DNA of 44,274 bases from Pseudonocardia sp. SCN 73-27 (GTDB taxonomy: Bacteria > Actinomycetota > Actinomycetes > Mycobacteriales > Pseudonocardiaceae): positions 1 to 44,274 of the forward strand of contig MEGH01000036.1 in NCBI GenBank assembly GCA_001725415.1, given 5' to 3'. The position numbers and the translations under genes were made by a program. Below are positions 24,597-31,653 of this stretch, piece by piece. Numbering within the stretch: position 1 is the first letter of the stretch; each line of letters begins with the position of its first letter. Below the pieces are notes generated by a model. The model searched no databases. It was not told the origin of the DNA and was given only the letters and a program-made list of their open reading frames with translations.

Positions 24597-24614
24597 GCTC
24601 AGCGGCGGCTGAGC
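24597..24614 (-). terminator. Weak hairpin at the GT4 gene stop
   Basis: Stem GCTCAGC / GCTGAGC (24597-24603 and 24608-24614) with loop GGCG, overlapping the glycosyltransferase stop codon. It shares the sequence GGCTCAGCGG with the galK terminator across the gap. Confidence 0.35.
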
Positions 24615-25798
24615 GCCCCCGAGCGGGCGTCGAGCAGACCCGCGTAGATCGACGCCAGCTCGCGGGCCCAGCGGCCGGCCTCGAAGCGGTCGAGGAACCG
24701 CCGGCGCGCGGCCGCGGAGAGCCGTTCGCGCCGGTCGGGGTCGGCGGCGAGCTCCGCGACGACCGTCGCGATCCGGCCGGCCTCCAGCGGCACCAGCACG
24801 CCGGTGTCGCGGGTGACGATCTCGGGGATGCCACCGGTCGTGCTCGCGACCGCGGGCACCCCGGTGGCCAGGCCCTCGACGAGCGCGCGGGGCATCGCGT
24901 CGTTACGGGTGGTGTGCACCATGAGGTCCGCGGCGCGCAGCAGCGTCAGCCGGTCGGGGCTGGGATGGAAGACGACCCGCGCGGCGAGCTCGTCGTCGCG
25001 GTCGACACGGGACTCCAGCCACGGCCGCAGCGGCCCGTCGCCGCCGAGGACGACGGTGACGGCTGCACTGTCGGGGAGCGCGGACACGGCGTCGAGCAGC
25101 AGGTCCTGGCCCTTGCCGCGGCGCATCGGCGCGACCGACGCCACGAGCAGCGTCCCGGGCGCGACGCCGAGCCGGTCACGCAGCCGCTCCCGCTCGCCGG
25201 CGTCGCCGAGCCCGGGGTCGGTGACGCCGTTCGGCAGCACCACGAGATCGGCCGCGGCGCCGGCGTACCAGTCGCGCTGCAGCTGCGAGATCGCGATCGT
25301 GCGGGTGACGAACCGGCGGCGTGCCAGTATTTTCGCGGCCCGTTTCGCGCGGTCGCCGACGGCGGCGGGCTGGGACTCGATGCGGTGCAGCGTCGACACC
25401 ACCGGCAGCCGCAGCCGCGCCCCGGCCGCACCCCCGACGACGTCGGCGTTGCCGATGTGGGTGTGCACGACCTCGGCGCGGTGGCGGCGCAGCACCTCGA
25501 TCGCGCGGGTCACCGCCCGTGGGTCCCACGGCGCGCTGCCGAGGTCCTCGACCGCAACCCCCAGGCGGTGCAGCTCGGCGGCGACGGGGGAGCGGGTCGC
25601 CGTCGAGATGGCGACGACGACCATCTCCATGCCGGCCGCGGGTGCCGCCCGGGCGAGGTCGACGAGGCCGTTCTCGGGTTCGTCGGGATGCAGCGACGCG
25701 ACGACATGGGCAACGCGCACGGGGCGGGCCTCCTGCTCCGGCCGGTCGGCACCCGGACCCGGGGAGGGGCGACGCCACGGCGGCTGCGTCGCTGTCAC
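24599..25798 (-). CDS. GT4-family glycosyltransferase
   Basis: A 399-residue retaining glycosyltransferase with the GT-B fold. VRVAHVVASLHPDEPENGLVD opens the acceptor domain. VVHTHIGNADVVG, VSTLHRIE and LVVLPNGVTDPG are typical interdomain elements, and VASVAPMRRGKGQDLLLDAV starts the donor domain. The nucleotide-sugar site includes MPRALVEGLATGVPAVASTTGGIPE, the EX7E-like region. The chosen start is GTG 25798; GTG 25720 just before VRVAHVV is possible because the first 26 residues look poorly conserved. TAGGGT (25828-25823, minus) is a plausible -10. The acceptor is unknown; cell-surface polysaccharide or glycolipid synthesis is a general inference. Confidence 0.85.
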   Translation of the reverse strand: MTATQPPWRRPSPGPGADRPEQEARPVRVAHVVASLHPDEPENGLVDLARAAPAAGMEMVVVAISTATRSPVAAELHRLGVAVEDLGSAPWDPRAVTRAIEVLRRHRAEVVHTHIGNADVVGGAAGARLRLPVVSTLHRIESQPAAVGDRAKRAAKILARRRFVTRTIAISQLQRDWYAGAAADLVVLPNGVTDPGLGDAGERERLRDRLGVAPGTLLVASVAPMRRGKGQDLLLDAVSALPDSAAVTVVLGGDGPLRPWLESRVDRDDELAARVVFHPSPDRLTLLRAADLMVHTTRNDAMPRALVEGLATGVPAVASTTGGIPEIVTRDTGVLVPLEAGRIATVVAELAADPDRRERLSAAARRRFLDRFEAGRWARELASIYAGLLDARSGALSRR

Positions 25799-25887
25799 CC
25801 CGTCGGGTGATGTCCGCCGCGGACCCTACCGAGGCCTCCCGGGCCGGGCAGGGGCAGGCACCGGTCCACCGGGAACCGGGGCGCGGA

Positions 25888-26139
25888 TCAGGCCGGGCGG
25901 CGGCGCCGACGGCCCTTGCCGTCGGGGGCGGGGGCGGCCACCGAGCACGCGTCGCAGGGCTTCCCGTCGGGCGCCACGAGCGAGGCGGGCGACACGACGT
26001 GGCCGCAGATCGCCCGGTAGCGGCCGGTGTCGGCCGCGGCGGTGCGGGTGAGCTCGGTGTCGGGCACGGCGTGCGAGCGCGAATCCAGCCGACAGGTCAC
26101 CGCGACCGTCACGACCGCGGACGAGGGGTCCGCCGTCAC
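25888..26139 (-). CDS. Small Cys/His protein near the DUF397 module
   Basis: An 83-residue protein starting at GTG 26139. C45 and H47 (ICGHVVSP) with C62 and C65 (KPCDAC) form a CxH-x14-CxxC set that could bind zinc, and the C terminus is a basic run (KGRRRRRP). I have an impression of similar small proteins beside XRE/DUF397 genes in related actinomycetes, but cannot name a family. It is divergent from the DUF397 gene. The upstream extension of this frame to 26718 is antisense shadow. A compact hairpin lies 21 bases upstream of the start. Confidence 0.6.
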   Translation of the reverse strand: MTADPSSAVVTVAVTCRLDSRSHAVPDTELTRTAAADTGRYRAICGHVVSPASLVAPDGKPCDACSVAAPAPDGKGRRRRRPA

Positions 26140-26159
26140 CGCGCCGGCCGTCGTGCCGT

Positions 26160-26181
26160 CGGCAGGGTCGCCACCCTGCCG
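26160..26181. promoter_or_regulatory. 9-bp stem hairpin between divergent small genes
   Basis: CGGCAGGGT (26160-26168), loop CGCC, ACCCTGCCG (26173-26181): a perfect stem just upstream of the small Cys/His gene. It could be an operator or a leader hairpin. Confidence 0.4.
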
Positions 26182-26280
26182 TCGTCCTGCTCGACCCACT
26201 TGCCACGTCCCGTCCGTTCCGGCCCCGACCGGACCCCGGTCCGCTCGCCGCACGCTATCGTTCCCGCCTCGACAGGTGTC

Positions 26281-26315
26281 TGCAAGGTCATCTGCACGTG
26301 CATCTGCATGCACGA
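26281..26315. promoter_or_regulatory. Repeated CTGCA motif with GTGCA/TGCAC dyad upstream of DUF397 gene
   Basis: CTGCA occurs three times here (about 26280, 26292, 26304). GTGCATCTGCATGCAC at 26298-26313 is an imperfect dyad with arms GTGCA and TGCAC. It lies just after the predicted transcription start, a position suited to repression by the nearby XRE protein (inference). Confidence 0.35.
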
Positions 26316-26345
26316 TCCGGCTGTCCGGCACATCGGGGGACGCAC

Positions 26346-26615
26346 ATGACGACATCGGACACACACCCGCACGGGGAGCCCGTGGACGGCGCGGCCTGGC
26401 TGCCCGCCACCGCGCTGCCCGACCTCGCCTGGCGCAGGGCCACCGCCAGCAACCCGAGCGGCGACTGCGTCGAGGTCGCGGCCCTGCCCGACGGGGACGT
26501 CGCCCTCCGCAACTCCCGCGCCCCGCACGGGCCCGCGCTCGTCTACACCCGGGCCGAGCTCGCGGCATTCGTCGACGGCGTCCGCGGCGGCGAGTTCGAC
26601 GACCTCGCGTCCTGA
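26346..26615 (+). CDS. DUF397 domain protein
   Basis: An 89-residue protein with the DUF397 core: LAWRRATASNPSGDCVEVAA, then LPDGDVALRNSRAPHGPALVYTRAELAAFVDGVRGGEFDDL. These small proteins typically sit beside an XRE/DUF5753 regulator in actinomycetes, and Streptomyces pairs of this type (Scr1/Scr2, WhiJ-related) act together in development or as toxin-antitoxin-like pairs. ATG 26346 follows GGGGGA; the frame extends to 26298 without support. TATCGT at 26256-26261 is a good -10 candidate. The regulator gene follows 153 bases downstream in the same direction. Confidence 0.88.
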   Translation: MTTSDTHPHGEPVDGAAWLPATALPDLAWRRATASNPSGDCVEVAALPDGDVALRNSRAPHGPALVYTRAELAAFVDGVRGGEFDDLAS

Positions 26616-26721
26616 CCGCCCTGACCATCTCGACCACCCTGATCGTGCGGGGAGGTGGCGTCCGGTGGTGCCGCTCACCGACCCGGCCGCCGTTCGTCAC
26701 TCCGGAGCGCGCACGCACGGC

Positions 26722-26727
26722 TATGCT
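26722..26727 (+). promoter_or_regulatory. -10 TATGCT before the XRE regulator
   Basis: TATGCT matches the actinobacterial -10 well and lies 41 bases before the GTG at 26769; no clear -35 is visible. Confidence 0.4.
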
Positions 26728-26768
26728 GCGTCACTGACCGTGCGTTCCCGGCGTCTGGAGCTCGTCCC

Positions 26769-27659
26769 GTGACCACACCCGGACCACCGCCGCGGCTGCC
26801 CGATCCCGGCCACAGCGGTCCGACAGTCCTGCGCATCGTGCTCGGCACCCAGCTGCGCCGGATGCGCGAGGCCAACGGCGTGACCCGGGAGCAGGCGGGC
26901 GACCACATCCGCGCCTCCCACGCCAAGATCAGCCGTCTCGAGCTCGGCCGGGTCGGGTTCAAGGAACGCGACATCGCCGACCTGCTCACCCTCTACGGCG
27001 TCACCGACCAGCGGGAACGCGACGAGTTCATGGAGCTCGTCACCCAGGCCAACGCCCCCGGCTGGTGGCAGCACTACGGCGACATGCTGCCCAGCTGGTT
27101 CGAGATGTACCTGCGGCTCGAACAGGCCGCGTCGGTCATCCGCACCTTCCAGGTGCAGTTCGTCCCCGGCCTGCTGCAGACCGAGGACTACGCCCGTTCC
27201 GTCATCGTCGCCGGGCACCAGGGCGAGTCCGTCGAGGACATCGACCGTCGCGTCCAGCTGCGCATGACCCGGCAGAAGCTGCTCACCGAGCCGGGATCGC
27301 CGCGGCTGTGGGCGGTCGTCGACGAGGCGGCGCTGCGCAGGCCGTTCGGCCCGCCGCGGGTGATGCGCGGCCAGCTCGACCACCTGATGCAGATGGTCGA
27401 GATGCCCAACGTGTCCGTGCAGGTGCTCCCGTTCCGCTTCGGCGGGCACGCCGCCGCGGGCGGGCCGTTCACGATCCTGCGCTTCGCCGAGCCCGACCTG
27501 CCCGACATCGTCTACCTCGAGCAGCTCACCAGTGCCGTGTACCTGGAGAAGCGCTCGGAGGTGGAGAGCTACCTCGCCGTCATGGAACGGGTGTGCGTGC
27601 AGGCCGAGACGCCGGCCCGCAGCGCCGAGATGCTGATGCGGATCCGCCAGGACCTCTGA
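26769..27659 (+). CDS. XRE-family regulator with DUF5753 (Scr1-like)
   Basis: A 296-residue protein. The N-terminal helix-turn-helix (about 25-80) reads LGTQLRRMREANGVTREQAG, then ASHAKISRLELGRVGFKERDI. The rest is the DUF5753 effector domain: FEMYLRLEQAASVIRTFQVQ, FVPGLLQTEDYARSVI, LRMTRQKLLTEP, VDEAALRRPFG, VSVQVLPFRFGGH and IVYLEQLTSAVYLE. These segments are diagnostic. It pairs with the upstream DUF397 protein. GTG 26769 has GGAG upstream; the frame extends further (26655) with no coding signal. A short hairpin separates it from the convergent methyltransferase gene. Confidence 0.93.
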   Translation: MTTPGPPPRLPDPGHSGPTVLRIVLGTQLRRMREANGVTREQAGDHIRASHAKISRLELGRVGFKERDIADLLTLYGVTDQRERDEFMELVTQANAPGWWQHYGDMLPSWFEMYLRLEQAASVIRTFQVQFVPGLLQTEDYARSVIVAGHQGESVEDIDRRVQLRMTRQKLLTEPGSPRLWAVVDEAALRRPFGPPRVMRGQLDHLMQMVEMPNVSVQVLPFRFGGHAAAGGPFTILRFAEPDLPDIVYLEQLTSAVYLEKRSEVESYLAVMERVCVQAETPARSAEMLMRIRQDL

Positions 27660-27662
27660 CCT

Positions 27663-27678
27663 GCCCGGCGGGCCGGGC
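27663..27678. terminator. Short hairpin between XRE and methyltransferase genes
   Basis: GCCCGGC GG GCCGGGC: a 7-bp perfect stem with a 2-base centre in the 25-base convergent gap. Confidence 0.4.
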
Positions 27679-27684
27679 GACCGG

Positions 27685-28518
27685 TCAGACCTTGCGGCCG
27701 ATCCCGCCCGCGTACAGCGTGTGCACCGGGCTGTCGGTCGGGGTGCCCGCGTCGGGGCGCCAGTCGTTGGCGTAGACCAGGCCCGGCTCGACCATCTCCA
27801 GCCCCTCGAAGAACCGGCGGATCTCGTCCCAGGTGCGGAAGCGGCCCGTGCCCAGGCCACCCTCGAGGAACCCGCGCTCCAGCTTCGCGGCGCGGGGCTC
27901 GTCGTCGTCGAGGAAGTGCGACAGCAGCATGTAGCCGCCGACGGGCAGCGCGTCCCGAAGGGTGCCGACGATGCCGTAAGGGTCCTCGTCGTCGGCCAGG
28001 TGCTGCACGATGCCCGACAGCAGCAGCGCGTACGGCTGCGACAGGTCGATCAGGCCGGTGACCACCGGGTCGGCGAGGATCGACGTCGGGTCGCGCAGGT
28101 CGGCGGTGATGACCGCGGTGGTCGCGTCGCCCGCCAGCAGCGCCCGCCCGTGGGCGAGGACGCCGGGGTCGTTGTCGACGTAGACCACCCGCGTCGACGG
28201 GTCGACCGCGTGGGCGAGCTCGTGGACGTTGCCCTCGGTGGGCAGCCCGGACCCGATGTCGAGGATCTGGCGGATGCCCGCTTCCTCGACCAGCCAGCGG
28301 ACGCCACGCCGCAACAAGTTGCGGTTGTCCTTGGCGATGGCCGGGGCGTCGGGCAGGGCGTCGATGAAGCCCTGCGCGGCGCGCCGGTCGATCTCGAAGT
28401 GCTGCTTGCCGCCGAGCACGTAGTCGTAGACGCGCGCGATCGACGGCCTGCTCAGGTCGGTTGCCTCCGGGTCGTCCTGGGACGTCCCGGGTCCGCCTGC
28501 CGGTCGATCGTTCACCAC
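27685..28518 (-). CDS. SAM-dependent methyltransferase, DUF574 family
   Basis: A 277-residue methyltransferase of the actinomycete DUF574 type. The N-terminal hallmark PSIARVYDYVLGGKQHFEID (25-44) precedes the SAM-binding LDIGSGLPTEGNVHELA (from 86), then VVYVDNDPGVLAHGRALL and the acidic second motif. Family members are very numerous in actinomycetes and often lie close to XRE/DUF397 pairs, as here; the methylated substrate is unknown. GTG 28518 or the adjacent GTG 28515 may start it, with GAGGAG upstream. TAGGGT (28580-28575, minus) is a probable -10, giving a leader of about 50 bases. Confidence 0.9.
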   Translation of the reverse strand: MVNDRPAGGPGTSQDDPEATDLSRPSIARVYDYVLGGKQHFEIDRRAAQGFIDALPDAPAIAKDNRNLLRRGVRWLVEEAGIRQILDIGSGLPTEGNVHELAHAVDPSTRVVYVDNDPGVLAHGRALLAGDATTAVITADLRDPTSILADPVVTGLIDLSQPYALLLSGIVQHLADDEDPYGIVGTLRDALPVGGYMLLSHFLDDDEPRAAKLERGFLEGGLGTGRFRTWDEIRRFFEGLEMVEPGLVYANDWRPDAGTPTDSPVHTLYAGGIGRKV

Positions 28519-28629
28519 GTGCTCCTCGTGCGCTGCAGTCGATCCCGGGGCCGAGCGGCCTGCCGGAGGCGTCGACCCTAGCGAGGGCGGCGCCGCCCCG
28601 GCCCGGGCGGGCGGGGCGTGTCGCCGGGG

Positions 28630-29667
28630 TCAGCCGGTCGGGCCACCGGGGCCGCGCTCGCCGTCGGGGTGCTGTGGCAGCCCGAACAGCGGGAACAGGT
28701 TGGTGTCGAGGAAGTGGCTGAACCCGACGATCCGGTCGCCCTCGACGTGCAGCACCTGGACGGAGAACGGCTGGTGCAGCCCGTTCGGCCCGCTCGGCCG
28801 GTACGAGGCGAACGCCAGCTGGCCGTTGGCCTCGAACGGGAGCAGCCGCGAGCCGCGGCACTCGGCGCCGGGCCGCCCGTCGGCCATCCACATGATGATG
28901 TCGTCGCGGCCCTGCATCCAGAGCGCGAACGGCGGCATGACCTGGACGGCGTCCTCGGCGATGAGACCGACGAGGGCCTCCATGTCGAACGCCTCGAACG
29001 CCGCCACGTACCGCTCCAGCAGCGCCCGGTTCTCGTCGTTCATCGGGTCGGGGCGCTCGTCGGTGGTGTCGCGCGAGCCCATCGTGGCGCGGGCCCGCTG
29101 CAGCGCGCTGTTGACCGACGCGACCGACGTGTCGAGCAGCTCCGCCGTCTCGGCCGCTGACCAGGCCAGTACCTCGCGCAGGATCAGGACCGCGCGCTGG
29201 CGCGGCGGCAGGTACTGCAGGGCGGCGACGAACGCCAGCCGCACCGACTCGCGGGCCACCGCCGTCTCCGCCGGATCGGCCGACGACGGCAGCACCCGCG
29301 AGTCGGCGATCGGCTCCACCCATGCCGTCGCGTCGAGCGGCTCGCCGAGCGCCTCGGCGACCGGCTCACCCGCGGCGGTGAGGTCCATCGGCAGGGCGCG
29401 GCGGTTGCGCCCCTTCAACATGTCGAGGCAGACGTTCGTGGCGATGCGGTACATCCACGAGCGCAGCGACGCCCGCCCGTCGAACCCCGGTAGGCCGCGC
29501 CACGCGCGGATCATGGTCTCCTGGACCGCGTCCTCCGCCTCGAACGCCGAGCCGAGCATCCGGTAGCTGTAGGCCGTGAGCTCGCGGCGGTGCTCCTCCA
29601 GACGCGGATCGAGGCCGCCGGGAGCCGCGGCGTCGGAGGCCGCCGGCTGCGTCGCCAGGTCGGTCAT
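28630..29667 (-). CDS. ECF sigma factor with C-terminal SnoaL-like domain (SigG/TIGR02960 type)
   Basis: A 345-residue extracytoplasmic-function sigma factor. Region 2 reads YSYRMLGSAFEAEDAVQETM then IRAWRGLPGFDGRASLRSWM and YRIATNVCLDMLKGR. Region 4 reads YLPPRQRAVLILREVLAWSA then AETAELLDTSVASVNSALQR. A C-terminal extension of about 130 residues (LLERYVAAFEAFDMEALVGL onward) is a SnoaL-like alpha+beta domain, expected in ECF types that lack a classical anti-sigma partner. The start is ATG 29667; the frame extends to 29706 with an alternative GTG-type start. A -10 TATGCT sits at 29733-29728 (minus). It is close to a separate anti-sigma ATPase gene, but nothing shows that they interact. Confidence 0.9.
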   Translation of the reverse strand: MTDLATQPAASDAAAPGGLDPRLEEHRRELTAYSYRMLGSAFEAEDAVQETMIRAWRGLPGFDGRASLRSWMYRIATNVCLDMLKGRNRRALPMDLTAAGEPVAEALGEPLDATAWVEPIADSRVLPSSADPAETAVARESVRLAFVAALQYLPPRQRAVLILREVLAWSAAETAELLDTSVASVNSALQRARATMGSRDTTDERPDPMNDENRALLERYVAAFEAFDMEALVGLIAEDAVQVMPPFALWMQGRDDIIMWMADGRPGAECRGSRLLPFEANGQLAFASYRPSGPNGLHQPFSVQVLHVEGDRIVGFSHFLDTNLFPLFGLPQHPDGERGPGGPTG

Positions 29668-29824
29668 GGCTCGAACCCCCCCAGGGATCGGACACGAGCC
29701 GGGCACGGCCCGTGCTCTCGTGGGCCCAGCATAGGGAGGCGCACCGACAGAACACCCGTGTCGATCGGCCGGGCGGCCGGCAGGGACCGGCGGGCGGCGC
29801 CGCCGTCGCGGACCGGCTCGCCGG

Positions 29825-30229
29825 TCAGCCCGGCTCGTCGCGCGAGGTCAGGTGGATGGTCGTGCCCGCGCTGCCGTGCTCGATGCGCACGTCGCCCGAC
29901 AGCTCGCGGATCATCGGCAGCCCGAACCCGCGGGTCGCGCAGCGCTGCGGCACACCGTCCCAGTCGCCGCAGTCGTGGACGGTGCAGTCGACGCGCCGGG
30001 TGCCGACACCCGTCGACACGCGGGCGTCGAGCCGGACCCCGTCGCAGCGCTGCGCGCATCCGTGCTCGACGGCGTTGGAGACTGCCTCGTTGACGGCCAG
30101 GACGACGTCGGCTGCCGCCTCGGAGGGCCAACCCGCCGCTGCGAGCCACCGGCCGAGGTTGCGGCGCATGGGTTCCAGTGACGCGGGGTCGCAGGGAACG
30201 GGCCACGACACCGCCCCCGCCCCCGTCAT
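29825..30229 (-). CDS. ATP-binding anti-sigma factor (RsbW/SpoIIAB-like)
   Basis: A 134-residue protein with the GHKL ATPase fold used by serine-kinase anti-sigma factors. The N box is NEAVSNAVEHG at 47-57, the G1 region is VHDCGDWDGVP, and the G2 box is RGFGLPMI at 100-107. It would bind a sigma factor and phosphorylate a STAS-domain antagonist. Two STAS-type proteins are encoded about 1.7 kb away. ATG 30229 has GCGGAGGCGCG upstream, and a sigmaF/sigmaB-type promoter precedes the gene, suggesting control by the sigma factor it may inhibit. The frame is free of disruptions. Confidence 0.88.
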   Translation of the reverse strand: MTGAGAVSWPVPCDPASLEPMRRNLGRWLAAAGWPSEAAADVVLAVNEAVSNAVEHGCAQRCDGVRLDARVSTGVGTRRVDCTVHDCGDWDGVPQRCATRGFGLPMIRELSGDVRIEHGSAGTTIHLTSRDEPG

Positions 30230-30265
30230 CGCGCCTCCGCTGCTCGACGTCCGTCCCAGGCGCGG

Positions 30266-30292
30266 ATACCCGTGCTCCGGCCGGCGTCAAAC
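30266..30292 (-). promoter_or_regulatory. sigmaF/sigmaB-type promoter of the anti-sigma gene
   Basis: On the minus strand GTTT (30292-30289), 17 bases, GGGTAT (30271-30266). This matches the GTTT-N15-17-GGGTAT consensus known for actinobacterial SigF/SigB. Transcription would begin near 30258, about 29 bases before the ATG. The -35 lies within the end of the DinB-like gene. Confidence 0.65.
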
Positions 30293-30826
30293 AGGGCGGT
30301 CGGAGGAGCGCTCCAGGATCCCGCGCAGCAGCGCGGCCTGGCCGGCGTGCTGGGCGTCGTCGTCGACGACCGACACGAGCCGCACGCCCAGGGTGACCGG
30401 CGGGTCCCAGCGGTCGTCGACGACCCGGTCGAGGTCGTCGGCGCCGCCGCCGCGCAGGTAGGCCGTGGTGCGCTCGGTGACCGCGGCGAGGTAGCCGCGA
30501 AGCAACTCGGCGGAGGGCCGGACGGCGGCGACGTCGTCAGGGGTGTGCCCGTACCCGGTGGCCGTGGCGGCGTCGGGGAGGGGGAGGGCGAAGCGGTCGG
30601 CCCAGCCGTCGGCGGTCCAGGTCTGCTCGACGCCGGCGACCTCGCTGACGTGGTCGTCCTGTACCCGGCTGAGGTGCCAGACCAGCCAGGAGACCGTGTT
30701 GGCCCCGGGATCGGCACGCCGGTGCAGGACGGGGTCGGGGCCGGTCTCGTCAATGCCGGCGAGCACGGCGCCGACGGTGTCGGGGATGCGGCTGAACGCC
30801 TCGGCGAGCAGGTCGGCTGGGGTCAC
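30287..30826 (-). CDS. DinB-like / mycothiol-dependent maleylpyruvate-isomerase-like protein (DUF664 type)
   Basis: A 179-residue protein of the DinB four-helix fold. Metal-ligand histidines are expected in NTVSWLVWHLSRVQDDHVSEV (His in the second helix) and DDDAQHAGQAALLRGIL (third position); both segments are present, and GYGHTPDDVAAVRP lies between them. Related actinobacterial enzymes use mycothiol, but the reaction here is unknown. GTG 30826 follows GGAGG at good spacing, and TAGCGT (30871-30866, minus) is a likely -10. The end of the gene contains the -35 of the next gene's sigmaF/B-like promoter. Confidence 0.8.
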   Translation of the reverse strand: MTPADLLAEAFSRIPDTVGAVLAGIDETGPDPVLHRRADPGANTVSWLVWHLSRVQDDHVSEVAGVEQTWTADGWADRFALPLPDAATATGYGHTPDDVAAVRPSAELLRGYLAAVTERTTAYLRGGGADDLDRVVDDRWDPPVTLGVRLVSVVDDDAQHAGQAALLRGILERSSDRPV

Positions 30827-31220
30827 GGGGCAACCTCCGGTGTGGACGGTGCACGGTCGTGACCGACGCTACGCATGTCCCGGAGGTGTCGCAGGCGTGC
30901 GGCTCCCGAGGGCGGTGGCCAACGGTCGCACCTCGGCCGCGTCGTGGGCCGAGCCGAGCGCCTCGACGACGCGGACGAGGTTGGCGAACATCGCGCGAGC
31001 CCGCCTGCGGCGGCCTCACCGAGCAGCATCGCGTCGGACCGGCGCGCGAACGCGTCGACCGGGTCGGTGGCCGCGACCGCGGGCGGGCTGGGCCGACGGG
31101 CTCGGGGTCGAGCCGGGCCCGGCGGCGTCGTCGCGTGGGGAGGCGCGGACGTCGACGGTCTCGACAAGGCCATGACGCACGGGTTCGGCGCGCCCACATC
31201 CGCCGGGGGACACTGACGGC
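30827..31220. other. 394-base gap with a likely degraded gene
   Basis: No intact gene is seen. The start-proximal part contains the DinB gene's promoter. The middle contains two minus-strand segments with coding-like GC3 in different frames, annotated separately as a possible pseudogene. The part near 31100-31200 has no feature I can support beyond the ribosome site of the next gene. Confidence 0.5.
30869..31080 (-). pseudogene. Possible frameshifted gene remnant
   Basis: On the minus strand one frame reads DPVDAFARRSDAMLLGEAAA GGLAR up to about 30992. The adjacent frame takes over at 30991 and reads MFANLVRVVEALGSAHDAAE VRPLATALGSRT to a TAG at 30869. Both parts have strongly biased third positions, and together resemble one helical protein broken by a frameshift. 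I cannot name the family. Alternatively the second part is a 40-residue gene of its own. Confidence 0.3.
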
Positions 31221-31376
31221 GTGGACGACCCCGACACCGACGAGGACGCCGACCGCGGCGGTGCACCGGCATGCTTCGCGCACCTGCTGTGCCCGGAGTG
31301 CGCCGCCGTCCCGGAGGACGGCGCGACGACGTGCTGGCGCTGCGGAACCGACCTGCCGCAGCGTGGGGAGGCCTGA
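31221..31376 (+). CDS. Small zinc-ribbon protein
   Basis: A 51-residue protein starting at GTG 31221, with GGGGGA about 10 bases upstream. C24 and C27 (LLCPECAA) and C38 and C41 (TTCWRCGT) form a two-knuckle zinc ribbon with ten residues between pairs, preceded by an acidic N terminus (VDDPDTDEDADRGG) and C18 in ACFAHLLC. It is the only supported plus-strand gene in this stretch and converges on the next small gene with 7 bases between stops. Function unknown; such ribbons may bind nucleic acid or a protein partner. Confidence 0.65.
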   Translation: MDDPDTDEDADRGGAPACFAHLLCPECAAVPEDGATTCWRCGTDLPQRGEA

Positions 31377-31383
31377 GCGGGGC

Positions 31384-31653
31384 TCAGGCGCGGGGCGCGA
31401 CCCGCTCGGTGCGACGGGCGATGTGTGCCGACGCGGCGGGGGAGAGGCCACGGCGGCGCTCGTCCCAGTCACCGCGGTCGGGCACCTCGACGGGCGACCG
31501 GCCCGTGCCGGCGGCCGCGCAGGGCACGGTGTGCACGTGGGAGTGGTTCCAGACGACGCTGCCGTCGGCCAGCGCGTGGTCGACGTGCGCCAGCTCGACG
31601 TGCGGTTCGTGGTCGGCCACGTGGCCGTAGCAGCGCTCGCAGATGCGGATCAT
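31384..31653 (-). CDS. Small Cys/His-rich protein, unknown
   Basis: An 89-residue protein starting at ATG 31653, with GGAGA upstream. It begins MIRICERCYGHVADHEPHVE; C5 and C8 (CERC), followed by several His and C45 (HTVPCAAAG), suggest metal binding. LAHVDHALADGSVVWNHSHV is a distinctive centre. The last 35 residues are basic and probably disordered. I do not recognise a named family. Confidence 0.6.
   Translation of the reverse strand: MIRICERCYGHVADHEPHVELAHVDHALADGSVVWNHSHVHTVPCAAAGTGRSPVEVPDRGDWDERRRGLSPAASAHIARRTERVAPRA

Noticed and set aside
24390-24600. CRISPR array in the repeat-rich gap
   Set aside because: The 26-bp units are directly adjacent with no spacers between them, there are only three, and no cas genes are in the window.
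28630-30229. ECF sigma factor and RsbW-like ATPase as a cognate sigma/anti-sigma pair
   Set aside because: RsbW-type proteins normally control SigB/SigF-type sigma factors, and the ECF protein has its own SnoaL-like regulatory domain. Each gene has its own promoter.
31082-31240. Minus-strand frame reading MALSRPSTSAPPHATTPPGP near 31170
   Set aside because: Pro/Ala/Ser/Arg-rich with no motif or ribosome site; typical of non-coding GC-rich sequence.
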